Shown here piece by piece: positions 1 to 8,955 of a stretch of DNA of 64,000 nucleotides. Each line of letters begins with the position of its first letter. Within the stretch, counting starts at the first letter, position 1. The DNA lies in assembly GCA_030656555.1 (NCBI GenBank), contig JAUSPN010000049.1:98980-162979 (forward strand). Direction: 5' to 3'. The translations under genes were made by a program, and so were the position numbers. This DNA is from Candidatus Desulfaltia sp. GTDB taxonomy: Bacteria; Desulfobacterota; Desulfobacteria; Desulfobacterales; ETH-SRB1. The notes under the pieces are model-generated. The model was not told where the DNA came from. It saw only the letters and a list, made by a program, of their open reading frames with translations, and ran no database searches.

Positions 1-1
1 G

Positions 2-670
2 CATGTTGAGGATGAGCGGCTACTGACCATGCTGACTCTGTCCATCTGGGGGCAGAACCTGAGATTCAAAAGTCTATCAGAAGGATTTAATGCCCTACAT
101 AATAATCCAGTATTATATAATGAACTCCTGGAACTGTTGAAGTACTTATATGAAAGGACAGATACGGTTGTCAATAGGCCAAAACTGCCTTTTGTTTGTC
201 CGCTATATGTACATGCACGTTATACCCGCGATGAAATCCTATCCGCGCTGGGTCACTGGACAATCTCACGTCAGCCCAGCATGCGCGAGGGGGTAAAATA
301 TCTGCCCGCTATAAATACGGATCTGTTCCTTATCACCCTTAACAAGACCGATAAGGACTATTCCCCGACTACCATGTATGAAGATTATGCAATAAATGAG
401 GATTTATTCCATTTGCAGTCTCAGAGCACGACCTCAGAAAAGTCGCCCACTGGCCAGCGCTACATCAATCATGAAATCCGCGGTAGCACTGTGCTGCTCT
501 TTGTCCGGGAAGACAAAAAAATCAATAACCTGAGTATACCCTATTATTTTTTGGGCCCGGCCACCTATGTTAGCCACGATGGTTCAATGCCCATGAGCAT
601 TATCTGGCGCTTGGAATATCCTATGCCTGGTAAATTGATCAGAACGACTGAAAGACTCGCTATAGCTTAA
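2..670 (+). CDS. C-terminal part of a DEAD/DEAH helicase-type protein with DUF3427-like end (5' end outside window)
   Basis: Frame is open from nt 2 (HVEDERLLTMLTLS...) through the listed ORF; ending ...SIIWRLEYPMPGKLIRTTERLAIA resembles the DUF3427 C-terminus. Confidence 0.7.
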   Translation, partial: HVEDERLLTMLTLSIWGQNLRFKSLSEGFNALHNNPVLYNELLELLKYLYERTDTVVNRPKLPFVCPLYVHARYTRDEILSALGHWTISRQPSMREGVKYLPAINTDLFLITLNKTDKDYSPTTMYEDYAINEDLFHLQSQSTTSEKSPTGQRYINHEIRGSTVLLFVREDKKINNLSIPYYFLGPATYVSHDGSMPMSIIWRLEYPMPGKLIRTTERLAIA

Positions 671-674
671 AAGG

Positions 675-825
675 TGGACTTAAGGGATGCTCTTCACTTT
701 ATAAATTTGGGAAAATAGGGATCGTCAATTGGATTATTGGTTTATGATCTTCATCCTATACAACAATGGTAATGGTCATGAAATTATACGTTTCTTCTCA
801 GATTTCAGGAACATCTAAATGACCG
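675..825 (+). repeat. Accessory-island repeat, copy 1
   Basis: cgtcaattggattattggtttatgatcttcatcctatacaacaatgg...gatttcaggaacatctaaatgaccg recurs at 2203-2352 and 4353-4466. Confidence 0.9.
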
Positions 826-1124
826 GTGCTGTTGGACAAAAACGTGTGTCTGTAAGTTTTTTAATTGAAACAATTATGTCGCTTCCACCGATTAAAGAAC
901 AAGATCAGATCATTAGAGAAATTCAGGGGCGAATATCAACAATCGATGTTGTTGATATTATGATTGATTTATCCCTAAAACATGCAGACCGCCTTCGCCA
1001 ATCCATACTTAAAAAAGCTTTTTCCGGTAAACTCATTTGTTCTGTCAAAGATTACGAGCTTGATACTCCGTTGGAGCTACCTCTGGTCGTCGAAGCAGCC
1101 GCTGCTTATGGAACCAAGAGATGA
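819..1124 (+). pseudogene. Type I restriction HsdS C-terminal remnant
   Basis: GAVGQKRVSVSFLIETIMSLPPIKEQDQIIREIQ...ADRLRQSILKKAFSGKLI is typical of an HsdS distal TRD/coiled-coil; N-terminal TRDs absent. Confidence 0.8.
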
Positions 1125-1190
1125 AAAATATAAAAAAAGCGCATGCTCCTTAGAGCCTGCGCTTAATGATACAAAGGTAAACAATAAACA

Positions 1191-1319
1191 ATGAGCCCGG
1201 CAGATATTGTACAAAAATTATAGAACTATTGTAACGTCCTGCGTGATGACGGTATGAGTTATGGAGATTATGTGGAGAAATTGACGTATCTCTTAAATTT
1301 AAGAGAGGTGATGCTTTGA
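1191..1319 (+). pseudogene. Type I restriction HsdM N-terminal remnant with internal stop
   Basis: Manual translation MSPADIVQKL*NYCNVLRDDGMSYGDYVEKLTYLLNLREVML*; matches HsdM N-terminus with W->TAG at 1221-1223. Confidence 0.8.
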
Positions 1320-1966
1320 AAAAAGGTGGACGTTATGATGTTTCTGGCTTAGTCGAAGCACAATATGAGCCAGGTTCTAACGATACGGTTCTTAGGAATC
1401 TTTTGGGAATTATTGATCTAGACGAAATGGGTCGAGTTGAGGCAAGGGGATTAGCTAAAGCAACAGATATATTAATTCGAAAATATGATCAGGAGCATCA
1501 GTTTAGCGAGGTAGATATTTGCCACTTTCATAAAACATGGCTGGGTAAAGCATATGAATGGGCCGGTAAATATCGCAACGTCAACATAACCAAAAATGAT
1601 TTCACATTTGCAATGGCAGCTCAAACTCCTAAACTAATGAAACAATTTGAAAAGAACCAGCTCGCTAAATATACGCCTTGCATATTTAAAAATCAGATAG
1701 AAATTATCAAAGCACTGGCAGAGGTCCATACGGAGTTGCTGTTAATTCATCCTTTTCGGGATGGCAATGGAAGAGTTGCCCGCCTGCTGTCCACGCTAAT
1801 GGCATTGCAGGCAGGGATGCCAATTTTGGATTTCAGTTTAATCAGTATGTATAAACAACAGGAATATAAAACGGCGGTGCAGTCTGGTTTGAATAGAAAT
1901 TACCAACCTATGGAAACTCTATTTTTGGAGATCATTGAGAAGTCGATTTCTGCTTCGATGGGGTAA
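1316..1966 (+). CDS. Fic/DOC family protein (putative AMP transferase)
   Basis: Fic motif HPFRDGNGRVARLL; TTG start with aggtg-type RBS. Confidence 0.9.
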   Translation: MKKGGRYDVSGLVEAQYEPGSNDTVLRNLLGIIDLDEMGRVEARGLAKATDILIRKYDQEHQFSEVDICHFHKTWLGKAYEWAGKYRNVNITKNDFTFAMAAQTPKLMKQFEKNQLAKYTPCIFKNQIEIIKALAEVHTELLLIHPFRDGNGRVARLLSTLMALQAGMPILDFSLISMYKQQEYKTAVQSGLNRNYQPMETLFLEIIEKSISASMG

Positions 1967-2132
1967 CAATAAAAATGGTATCCGCAATTTCAGTAAGTTT
2001 ATCGGCGATAGATAGAACATTATCGCCAGTCTCTATTGCCGTAGAGCTCGAAACATTAGTAATCAGAGAAGCGTTATAATTTTTCGAATTTTTTAGATAG
2101 GGGTTGGTTTCTATTAATGACTTTTTGTTCAT
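1932..2132 (-). CDS. Small conserved-looking protein convergent with and overlapping fic
   Basis: MNKKSLIETNPYLKNSKNYNASLITNVSSSTAIETGD...; strong RBS aaggagcttatt-ATG on the minus strand; 35 nt 3' overlap with fic. Confidence 0.6.
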   Translation of the reverse strand: MNKKSLIETNPYLKNSKNYNASLITNVSSSTAIETGDNVLSIADKLTEIADTIFIVTPSKQKSTSQ

Positions 2133-2202
2133 AATAAGCTCCTTCTTAAGCACATAAATAAGTATATAACCTATTTAGAAAAATATAAAGGCTTTTTTAT
2201 AA

Positions 2203-2352
2203 GGACTTAACGGACGCTCTTTACTTTATAAGTTTGGGAAAATAGGGATCGTCAATTGAATTATTGGTTTATGATCTTCATCTTATACAACAATGGGGAT
2301 GGTCATGAAAATATACGTTTTTTCTCAGATTTCAGGAACATCTAAATAACCG
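2203..2352 (+). repeat. Accessory-island repeat, copy 2
   Basis: Near-identical to 675-825, including flanking ggactta..tctttactttata.gtttgggaaaatagggat. Confidence 0.9.
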
Positions 2353-2453
2353 TGCGGGACAATCCTATATCCTCCTGTCAAGAGAAAAGCAAAAACAACA
2401 TAAAATCAATGCATTGCGACACATTGTAAGTTTTGGGCATCTGTATTGTAAGC

Positions 2454-2537
2454 CTTCGCCAATCCATCCTTAAAAAAACCTTTACCGGTAAACTGGTTCC
2501 TCAAAGCAATGATGATGAATATCAAGCAAATCCATAG
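2454..2537 (+). pseudogene. Second HsdS C-terminal remnant
   Basis: LRQSILKKTFTGKLVPQSNDDEYQANP*; parallels LRQSILKKAFSGKLI in the 819-1124 remnant. Confidence 0.7.
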
Positions 2538-2684
2538 AGACAACTCGCACAACTATAATCCATGCGACAAAATTCACTTAATCATTGAACTATAACACAT
2601 AGAATATATCTTGACAGGCAAAAAAAGTATATGGTATGTGTAATTATTCACACAATAAATGAATACTATCGTTTTGGATATACC

Positions 2685-3500
2685 ATGGAAACATTGACAG
2701 GCATAGGAAAAGCAGACAGGGAGAGAATGGCTGCGATCATTCGCGGCACAAAAGGCACAATATCTGTTGGAGATGCAGCAAGGATCTTAAATGTTAGTTC
2801 TGCGGATGCGGCTAAAATGCTTTCCAGATGGTCAAAAAAGGGTTGGATGTCCCGAATCCGCAGGGGTCTTTATGTTTCTGTGCCGTTGGAATCCATGACG
2901 GCTGACGGGCCGATTGAAGATCCCTGGCTGATTGCAGACCGCCTTTTTTCACCCTGCTATATCGGCGGCTGGAGTGCGGCTGAATATTTTGATCTGACAG
3001 AGCAAATTTTCAGCACTATTGTGGTTATGACGGTTCAAAAGCCAAGAGACCGCAGGCCGGTTATTAAAGGCACAGGGTTTATGCTGCACACGATTTCTGA
3101 AAAAGCCATGTTTGGCCTTAAGCCTGTATGGAGAGGGCAGGTAAAAATATCTGTGTCTGATCCAACGCGCACTATGCTTGATATGCTGGTAAACCCTGCT
3201 TTGGGCGGTGGGATACGTTCTGTAAAAGATATGCTTGTTAATTATATGCGGTCGGAAAATAAGAACCTGAAACAGCTTATTGAATACGGAGATCGTTTGG
3301 GAAATGGAGCAGCCTTCAAGCGCCTTGGCTTTTTACTTGAAAAGACAGCTCCTGATGAAATCAAGGCAATAGAACAATGCCGTAAAAGGCTGACAGCAGG
3401 AAATGCCAAGCTTGATCCAAAATTAAACAATATCAAGCTGGTTACCCGATGGAGGCTGTGGGTCCCGGAAAACTGGAAAAGGATGGAATCCCTTGATTAA
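2685..3500 (+). CDS. abiEi: Type IV TA system AbiEi-family antitoxin/transcriptional regulator
   Basis: N-terminal wHTH (ISVGDAARILNVSSADAAKMLSRWSKKGWMSRIRRGLYVSVP) typical of AbiEi; coupled to an AbiEii gene. Confidence 0.85.
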   Translation: METLTGIGKADRERMAAIIRGTKGTISVGDAARILNVSSADAAKMLSRWSKKGWMSRIRRGLYVSVPLESMTADGPIEDPWLIADRLFSPCYIGGWSAAEYFDLTEQIFSTIVVMTVQKPRDRRPVIKGTGFMLHTISEKAMFGLKPVWRGQVKISVSDPTRTMLDMLVNPALGGGIRSVKDMLVNYMRSENKNLKQLIEYGDRLGNGAAFKRLGFLLEKTAPDEIKAIEQCRKRLTAGNAKLDPKLNNIKLVTRWRLWVPENWKRMESLD

Positions 3501-4344
3501 TAAGTCGGAAATAATGGAGTTTTCAAGGGAATTAGGACTCAGGGCAAATGTGATTGAAAAAGACTATGTGCTGGGATGGGTGCTTGCCGGTATATTCAAC
3601 CATGATAGAATAGCTGAAGACTGGATATTTAAGGGCGGAACTTGCTTAAAGAAATGTTATTATGAAACCTATCGGTTTTCTGAAGATCTTGATTTTACAC
3701 TAACTGAACCCAAGCATCTTAATCAGGATTTTCTTGTCAATTGCTTTAAAGATATTTCCGAATGGGTCTATGAAGCCACTGGCATTGAAATCCCGAAGGA
3801 ACTCATCCGGTTTGATGTCTATCAGAATAACCGTGGCGGTATGTCTGCCGAAGGGCGCATCGGATACCGCGGGCCCTTGCAGCCAAGGGGAGATCTTCCC
3901 CGTCTAAAACTGGATTTAACTATTGATGAAATTCTGGTGCTGAATCCAGTCGTAAGGGATGTCCAACATCCTTATTCAGACTGTCCCGATGGTGGCATAA
4001 AAAGCAAATGCTATTGCTTTGAAGAGGTCTTTGCTGAAAAAATCAGGGCGCTGGCAGAGCGGGAACGCCCAAGGGATCTATATGATGTGGTCTACCTGTA
4101 TCGGCATGAAGAATTGAGAGCCAACCAGAAAATTATCTTAAACACGCTTGAGAAAAAATGCGAGTTTAAAAAGATATCTGTTCCCACGATGGAGACCTTG
4201 AGGAATCGTCCTGAACGCGAAGAGTTGGAAGCAGAATGGGAAAATATGCTTGCCCATCAAATGTCCTCATTACCCGCTTTTGAAAATTTCTGGACAGAGC
4301 TTTCACAACTAATGGAATGGCTGCACGGCGCTTTTAAAAAATAA
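3493..4344 (+). CDS. abiEii: AbiEii/AbiGii-type nucleotidyltransferase toxin
   Basis: VIEKDYVLGWVLAGI...WIFKGGTCLKKCYYETYRFSEDLDFTL (GG-TxLxK...SEDLDF motif). Start uncertain (TTG 3493 or ATG 3514). Confidence 0.9.
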   Translation: MINKSEIMEFSRELGLRANVIEKDYVLGWVLAGIFNHDRIAEDWIFKGGTCLKKCYYETYRFSEDLDFTLTEPKHLNQDFLVNCFKDISEWVYEATGIEIPKELIRFDVYQNNRGGMSAEGRIGYRGPLQPRGDLPRLKLDLTIDEILVLNPVVRDVQHPYSDCPDGGIKSKCYCFEEVFAEKIRALAERERPRDLYDVVYLYRHEELRANQKIILNTLEKKCEFKKISVPTMETLRNRPEREELEAEWENMLAHQMSSLPAFENFWTELSQLMEWLHGAFKK

Positions 4345-4352
4345 AGAATGGA

Positions 4353-4466
4353 GCAAATACAGGGCGTCAATTGGATTATTGGTTTATGATCTTCATCCTA
4401 TACAAAAATGGGGATGGTCATGAAATTATACGTTTTTTCTCAGATTTCAGGAGTGCCTAAATGACC
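4353..4466 (+). repeat. Accessory-island repeat, copy 3
   Basis: Core cgtcaattggattattggtttatgatcttcatcctatacaaaaatggggatggtcatgaaattatacgttttttctcagatttcagg shared with copies 1 and 2. Confidence 0.9.
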
Positions 4467-4697
4467 GGGGGAAATGAGTGCATACCGGATGCGGCGGTCT
4501 TGCTTGAATTGGCCAGGATACGGATGCCGTTTGGCAAGTATAGGGAGTGGCGTTTGATCGACCTGCCTGAGCCTTATGTGGTTTGGTTTGCCCAAAAAGG
4601 ATTTCCGGCCGGACAACTGGGTGATATGTTGCGCATGGTTTATGAGATTAAAGTAAACGGTTTGGAATATCTTTTTAAACCGTTGCGGAATCTTTAA
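4461..4697 (+). CDS. DUF3820 family protein
   Basis: RMPFGKYREWRLIDLPEPYVVWFAQKGFPAGQLGDMLRMVYEIKVNGLE is DUF3820-like. Confidence 0.75.
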   Translation: MTGGNECIPDAAVLLELARIRMPFGKYREWRLIDLPEPYVVWFAQKGFPAGQLGDMLRMVYEIKVNGLEYLFKPLRNL

Positions 4698-4721
4698 ATG
4701 GAGAATAGACGGTAAAAAAAC

Positions 4722-5597
4722 ATGCATTACGAAGGCCCCATATACCGGCCACCCAGTGAAGCGAATTCTCTTCTGGTGCAGGCCACTGTCGGCTGTCCTC
4801 ACAATCGGTGTACATTTTGTATGGTGTATAAAAAAGGTCCGCGGTATAAGGTGCGACCGGTTGCAGACATTTGCAAGGACCTGCTCGAGGCTGCACAGAC
4901 GCACGGAACACGCGTCTCGACCCTGTTTTTTCCGGCCGGTAACACCATTGCGATGAAGACAGCAGATCTCTGCGAGATATGTCGCTATGCATACCAGGTG
5001 TTCCCGAATCTGAAACGCGTCACTGTTTACGGTTCTTTCCAGTACATCCATAAAAAAGGCCCGGAAGGGTTGAAGCAACTGGCAGAGGCCGGACTCTCAC
5101 GAATCCACGTGGGACTGGAGTCTGGAGACGATGTTGTGCTTCGCCGTATTCAAAAGGGAACCCACAGCGACCAGGCTATTGAAGCGGGCAGATGGGTGAT
5201 GGACTCAGGCATTGAATTGAGTCTTTACGTTATGATCGGCATTGGCGGACAGGATCGTACTAAACCGCACGCGACTGAAACCGCTCGCGTGCTCAATGCC
5301 GTGGCGTCGACATTCATCCGTCTGCGAACTTTTCTACCCAAGATTGACACCCCGCTGCTGGATGATGTGGTCAGCGGCCGGTTTAAGATGCTGGGTCCTC
5401 ACGCCGCTATTCAGGAAATCCAGCGGATTATCAAACCTTTGATGGTTACATCGCAACTCACCAGCGACCACTATACCAATTATATTGCCCTTGAAGGCCG
5501 ACTTCCCGAAGACAAGCCCCGCATTATGGCGCGGATCAAATCAGCCCTGAAAAGGGACGAAAGCAGCTTCCGGCCGTTTTATGTTGGAACGCAATAG
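4722..5597 (+). CDS. Radical SAM protein
   Basis: ATVGCPHNRCTFCMVYK cluster motif (spacing CX4CX2C); GLESGDD motif; TIM-barrel length. Confidence 0.85.
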   Translation: MHYEGPIYRPPSEANSLLVQATVGCPHNRCTFCMVYKKGPRYKVRPVADICKDLLEAAQTHGTRVSTLFFPAGNTIAMKTADLCEICRYAYQVFPNLKRVTVYGSFQYIHKKGPEGLKQLAEAGLSRIHVGLESGDDVVLRRIQKGTHSDQAIEAGRWVMDSGIELSLYVMIGIGGQDRTKPHATETARVLNAVASTFIRLRTFLPKIDTPLLDDVVSGRFKMLGPHAAIQEIQRIIKPLMVTSQLTSDHYTNYIALEGRLPEDKPRIMARIKSALKRDESSFRPFYVGTQ

Positions 5598-5648
5598 GAA
5601 ATATACACTCTAACAAGCATGGGCGTCCCTGTGTCTATCCCCAATTTA

Positions 5649-5677
5649 TTGACAATAGTGAGATAAAAAGATATAAT
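5649..5677 (+). promoter_or_regulatory. Consensus sigma-70-type promoter upstream of carbonic anhydrase
   Basis: TTGACA (5649-5654), 17 nt spacer, TATAAT (5672-5677). Confidence 0.75.
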
Positions 5678-5744
5678 CTGAGAATTAAGTGTAAGTTAGC
5701 TTGTAATTATAAAACTGATAAATTCTATTACACGGAGGGGTTTT

Positions 5745-6656
5745 ATGGGTCGTATTATTAGATTGTCTGTAACCGTATGTTGTCTGTTTGCATTTGTTGC
5801 ATTTCCTGTTGCGTGTGGCGGGGACAAAAAAGAGGAAGTTCCTGTTGAAAAGGCAAAGCAGGTATCAAAGGCAAAAATAGAGCATACGCCAGAGGCAAAA
5901 CAAGTATCAAACGCAAAGACAGAGAATGCGCCGGAGGCAAAACATGTATCAAAAGCAAAGCCGAGTCCTGACAAGGCGGTAGCAATGCTTAAAGCCGGCA
6001 ATACGAGATTTATTGAGGGAATATCAAATCATCCGCACATCAACCTCGGTCGGCTTATTCAATCAGGAAAAGAAAGTCAGGGAGATCATGCTTATGCCAC
6101 GGTTATTACCTGTTCTGACTCCCGTGTTCCTGTTGAACTCATCTTTGACGCAGGTGTCATGGATATTTTTGTTGTCAGGGTTGCAGGCAATGTCTGCGAT
6201 GTGGATGAGATCGGATCGATCGAATACGGTTTAGCCCATGTAAACACTCCGGTTCTTGTTGTTCTGGGTCATACGCAGTGTGGAGCAGTAACCGCTGTAA
6301 CCCACGCTATTCACGGCACAGGACATGCTCTGGAACGCAATATTCCGCCTTTGGTTGACAACATAGCGCCGGCTGTGCGTCGTGCTATTAGTAAATATCC
6401 CGAACTGCTTGGTGATAGTATTATTCCTAATGCGATTGAAGAAAACGTCTGGCAGGGAATTGAAGATCTTTTCATGAATAGCCCTGCAACAAGAAATCTT
6501 GTAAAGAGCGGATCTGTAAAGGTGGTTGGCGCCATTTATGATGTCGGCACAGGCAAGATTGAGTGGCTGCCCGATGCAAAAGTTGATTATATCTTTAAAA
6601 CAGTCGAGGCAAATCCAGCCCGTGCGATGAAAGCCATGGCCTCAGAAGGTCATTAA
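5745..6656 (+). CDS. Beta-carbonic anhydrase with N-terminal lipoprotein-type signal
   Basis: Signal plus lipobox-like FPVAC|GG; CSDSRVPVE and GHTQCGAV zinc-site motifs. Confidence 0.9.
   Translation: MGRIIRLSVTVCCLFAFVAFPVACGGDKKEEVPVEKAKQVSKAKIEHTPEAKQVSNAKTENAPEAKHVSKAKPSPDKAVAMLKAGNTRFIEGISNHPHINLGRLIQSGKESQGDHAYATVITCSDSRVPVELIFDAGVMDIFVVRVAGNVCDVDEIGSIEYGLAHVNTPVLVVLGHTQCGAVTAVTHAIHGTGHALERNIPPLVDNIAPAVRRAISKYPELLGDSIIPNAIEENVWQGIEDLFMNSPATRNLVKSGSVKVVGAIYDVGTGKIEWLPDAKVDYIFKTVEANPARAMKAMASEGH
5853..5960 (+). repeat. Intragenic 42-nt tandem repeat (~2.6 units)
   Basis: AKQVSKAKIEHTPE / AKQVSNAKTENAPE / AKHVSKAK. Confidence 0.85.
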
Positions 6657-6955
6657 AAAACCATTGCCTGTCATTTTCTGTTTTTATAATAGGTGATAGG
6701 ATTTTTATGTGGGAGGGACATGTGGGACGTCCAGACGGACTTGTCAACCACGTTCCACCCCTCCCAGGTATCTGATTTGTCAAGTTTTTCTCGAAGCCCT
6801 ATAACCAGCGATTGTTATGTAGTATCTCCCATTTACCTTTTATTTCCCAGAAAGATATTGACAACTATAGCAAGGGGAATATAAAACATAAAAAACTGAA
6901 CGATCGTTCAAAAAGCAAGGGTGATTTTTTAAAAGAGTCTGAAAAGGGGGTAAAG

Positions 6956-8104
6956 TTGAATTTTGATCTTACAACGGAGCAGGAAATTATCCGTAATTCA
7001 GTACGTAAATTTGCTGAAAAAGAAATTGCTCCAGTAGCTTTGGAGCTTGATGAAAAAGAAGAATTTTCAGCAGAACTTACAAAAAAAATGGGAGAAATCG
7101 GTCTCTTTGGAATGTTTGTTTCAGAGGAATATGAAGGCCAGGCCATGGATTATCTTTCCTACATAATCGCTGTAGAGGAGATTGCAAGGGTGGATGGATC
7201 TCAGGCTGCTACCATTGCAGCGGGCAACTCTCTTGGAATCGGCCCGATCTATTATTTCGGCACAGAGGATCAGAAGAAAAGGTATCTTCCGAAACTCTGT
7301 AGTGGAGAAGCCTTATGGGGATTTGGTCTCACAGAGGCAAATGCCGGTTCCGATGCAGGTGGAAGCAGAACCAACGCGGTCCTTGACGGAGATGAGTGGG
7401 TTATCAACGGGTCTAAAATTTTCATAACCAACGCTGCCTGTGAAATGACAATGGGGGTGACTGTTCAGGCTATCACCGGAATCAGTCCCAACGGAAAGCC
7501 TGAATATACATGCTTTCTTGTAGAACATGGAACCAAAGGTTTTAAAGCTGTTCCAATGCATAAAAAGATGATGTGGCGGGCTTCAAATACTGCTGAATTA
7601 TACTTTGACGATGTAAGGATACCAAAAGAAAATATACTCGGCAAAAAAGGTGACGGGTTCCACCAGATGCTGAAAACACTTGACGGCGGTCGGCTTTCCA
7701 TAGGGGCGATGGGATTGGGCGGGGCTCAGGGGGCTTATGAGGCAGCGCTCAGATATTCGAAAGAAAGGGAGCAGTTTGGACAGCCAATTTGCAAATTTCA
7801 GGCAATTGCTTTTAAACTGGCAGATTGCGCGCTTGAGATAGAATGCGCCAGAAATTTATTGTACAAGGCCTGCTGGCTGAAAGACCAGGGCCGGCCATTT
7901 GAAAAAGAGGCTGCAATGAGCAAGCTTTGCTGTTCCGAGGTCATGGGCAGGGTGGCGAATCATGCTGTACAGATTCACGGCGGATATGGACTGATGAAGG
8001 AATACAATGTCGAAAGGTTTTACAGGGACCAGAAACTTCTTGATATCGGAGAAGGGACTTCAGAGATTCAGAGAATAGTGATTTCACGGTATATAGGTTG
8101 CTAA
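6956..8104 (+). CDS. Acyl-CoA dehydrogenase
   Basis: FGLTEANAGSDAGG, FYRDQKLLDIGEGTSEIQRIVISR; likely TTG start at 6956 after aaggggg. Confidence 0.9.
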   Translation: MNFDLTTEQEIIRNSVRKFAEKEIAPVALELDEKEEFSAELTKKMGEIGLFGMFVSEEYEGQAMDYLSYIIAVEEIARVDGSQAATIAAGNSLGIGPIYYFGTEDQKKRYLPKLCSGEALWGFGLTEANAGSDAGGSRTNAVLDGDEWVINGSKIFITNAACEMTMGVTVQAITGISPNGKPEYTCFLVEHGTKGFKAVPMHKKMMWRASNTAELYFDDVRIPKENILGKKGDGFHQMLKTLDGGRLSIGAMGLGGAQGAYEAALRYSKEREQFGQPICKFQAIAFKLADCALEIECARNLLYKACWLKDQGRPFEKEAAMSKLCCSEVMGRVANHAVQIHGGYGLMKEYNVERFYRDQKLLDIGEGTSEIQRIVISRYIGC

Positions 8105-8149
8105 GTGTGGATGGACATTAAGTAGATGATTCTGCATGCGGAGGTAGTA

Positions 8150-8932
8150 ATGAATGATAATGTTCTATTGGCAGAAGAACAAGACGGCATAGCGATTCTC
8201 ACACTTAACCGTCCCGATATTATGAACGCCATTAATTTTTCTTTGCTTCATGCCATAAAGAAAAAGCTTGAGGATCTGAGGGTCAAACAGGGCATCAGGG
8301 TGATAATAATAACCGGAGCAGGAGAAAAGGCCTTTTGCGCAGGGGCGGATCTAAAGGAAAGAGTCTTGCTTAATGACCAACAGGTAAAGGAGTTTATTTT
8401 TACAATAAGAAACCTTTTTACTTTTATTGCGCTGCTTAATAAACCTGTGATTGCGGCAATAAACGGAGTAGCGCTTGGCGGGGGCACGGAATTATCTCTG
8501 GCATGCGATATCCGTATAGCCTCAAAGAATGCTTCCATGGGACTCACGGAAACCAGGCTTGCCATAATTCCCGGAGCAGGTGGAACCCAGAGGCTGCCGA
8601 GGCTTATCGGATGCGGGAAAGCCAAGGAGTTAATATTTACAGGCCGCAGGGTTGGGGCACAGGAAGCCTTGCAGATCGGTCTTGTAAATCAAATCTGTGA
8701 GCAGGAATCGCTCCTGGATGAATGCAAAAAAATGGCGGCCATGATTTGCGAAACAGGCCCAATTGCAATTGAACAGGCTAAGTATGCAATAAATTATGGG
8801 CTTGAGACAGATATCCATACAGGTCTTGACATTGAATCAAATGCTTACTGGCTTACAATCCCTACCGAGGATCGCCTGGAAGGAATTGCCGCTTTTCGTG
8901 AAAAAAGAAAACCTGTATATAAAGGAAAATGA
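8150..8932 (+). CDS. Enoyl-CoA hydratase/isomerase family protein
   Basis: GAGEKAFCAGADLKER, GGGTELSLACDIRIAS, PGAGGTQRLPRLIG. Confidence 0.9.
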   Translation: MNDNVLLAEEQDGIAILTLNRPDIMNAINFSLLHAIKKKLEDLRVKQGIRVIIITGAGEKAFCAGADLKERVLLNDQQVKEFIFTIRNLFTFIALLNKPVIAAINGVALGGGTELSLACDIRIASKNASMGLTETRLAIIPGAGGTQRLPRLIGCGKAKELIFTGRRVGAQEALQIGLVNQICEQESLLDECKKMAAMICETGPIAIEQAKYAINYGLETDIHTGLDIESNAYWLTIPTEDRLEGIAAFREKRKPVYKGK

Positions 8933-8955
8933 TGTTGTTAAGTTTCGAGTGACTA

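Noticed and set aside
4361-4466. Cassette repeats considered as insertion-sequence ends
   Set aside because: They are direct rather than inverted, have no associated transposase and carry a conserved reading frame, so recombination substrate or gene-end duplication is a better description.
4440-5078. 212-aa minus-strand ORF antisense to DUF3820/radical SAM genes
   Set aside because: Shadow ORF opposite a well-supported radical SAM gene; sequence composition lacks domain signals.
5845-5965. Short tandem repeat considered as a CRISPR-like array
   Set aside because: It is an in-frame 42-nt coding repeat in the carbonic anhydrase linker with no spacers; no CRISPR array or cas genes seen anywhere in the window.
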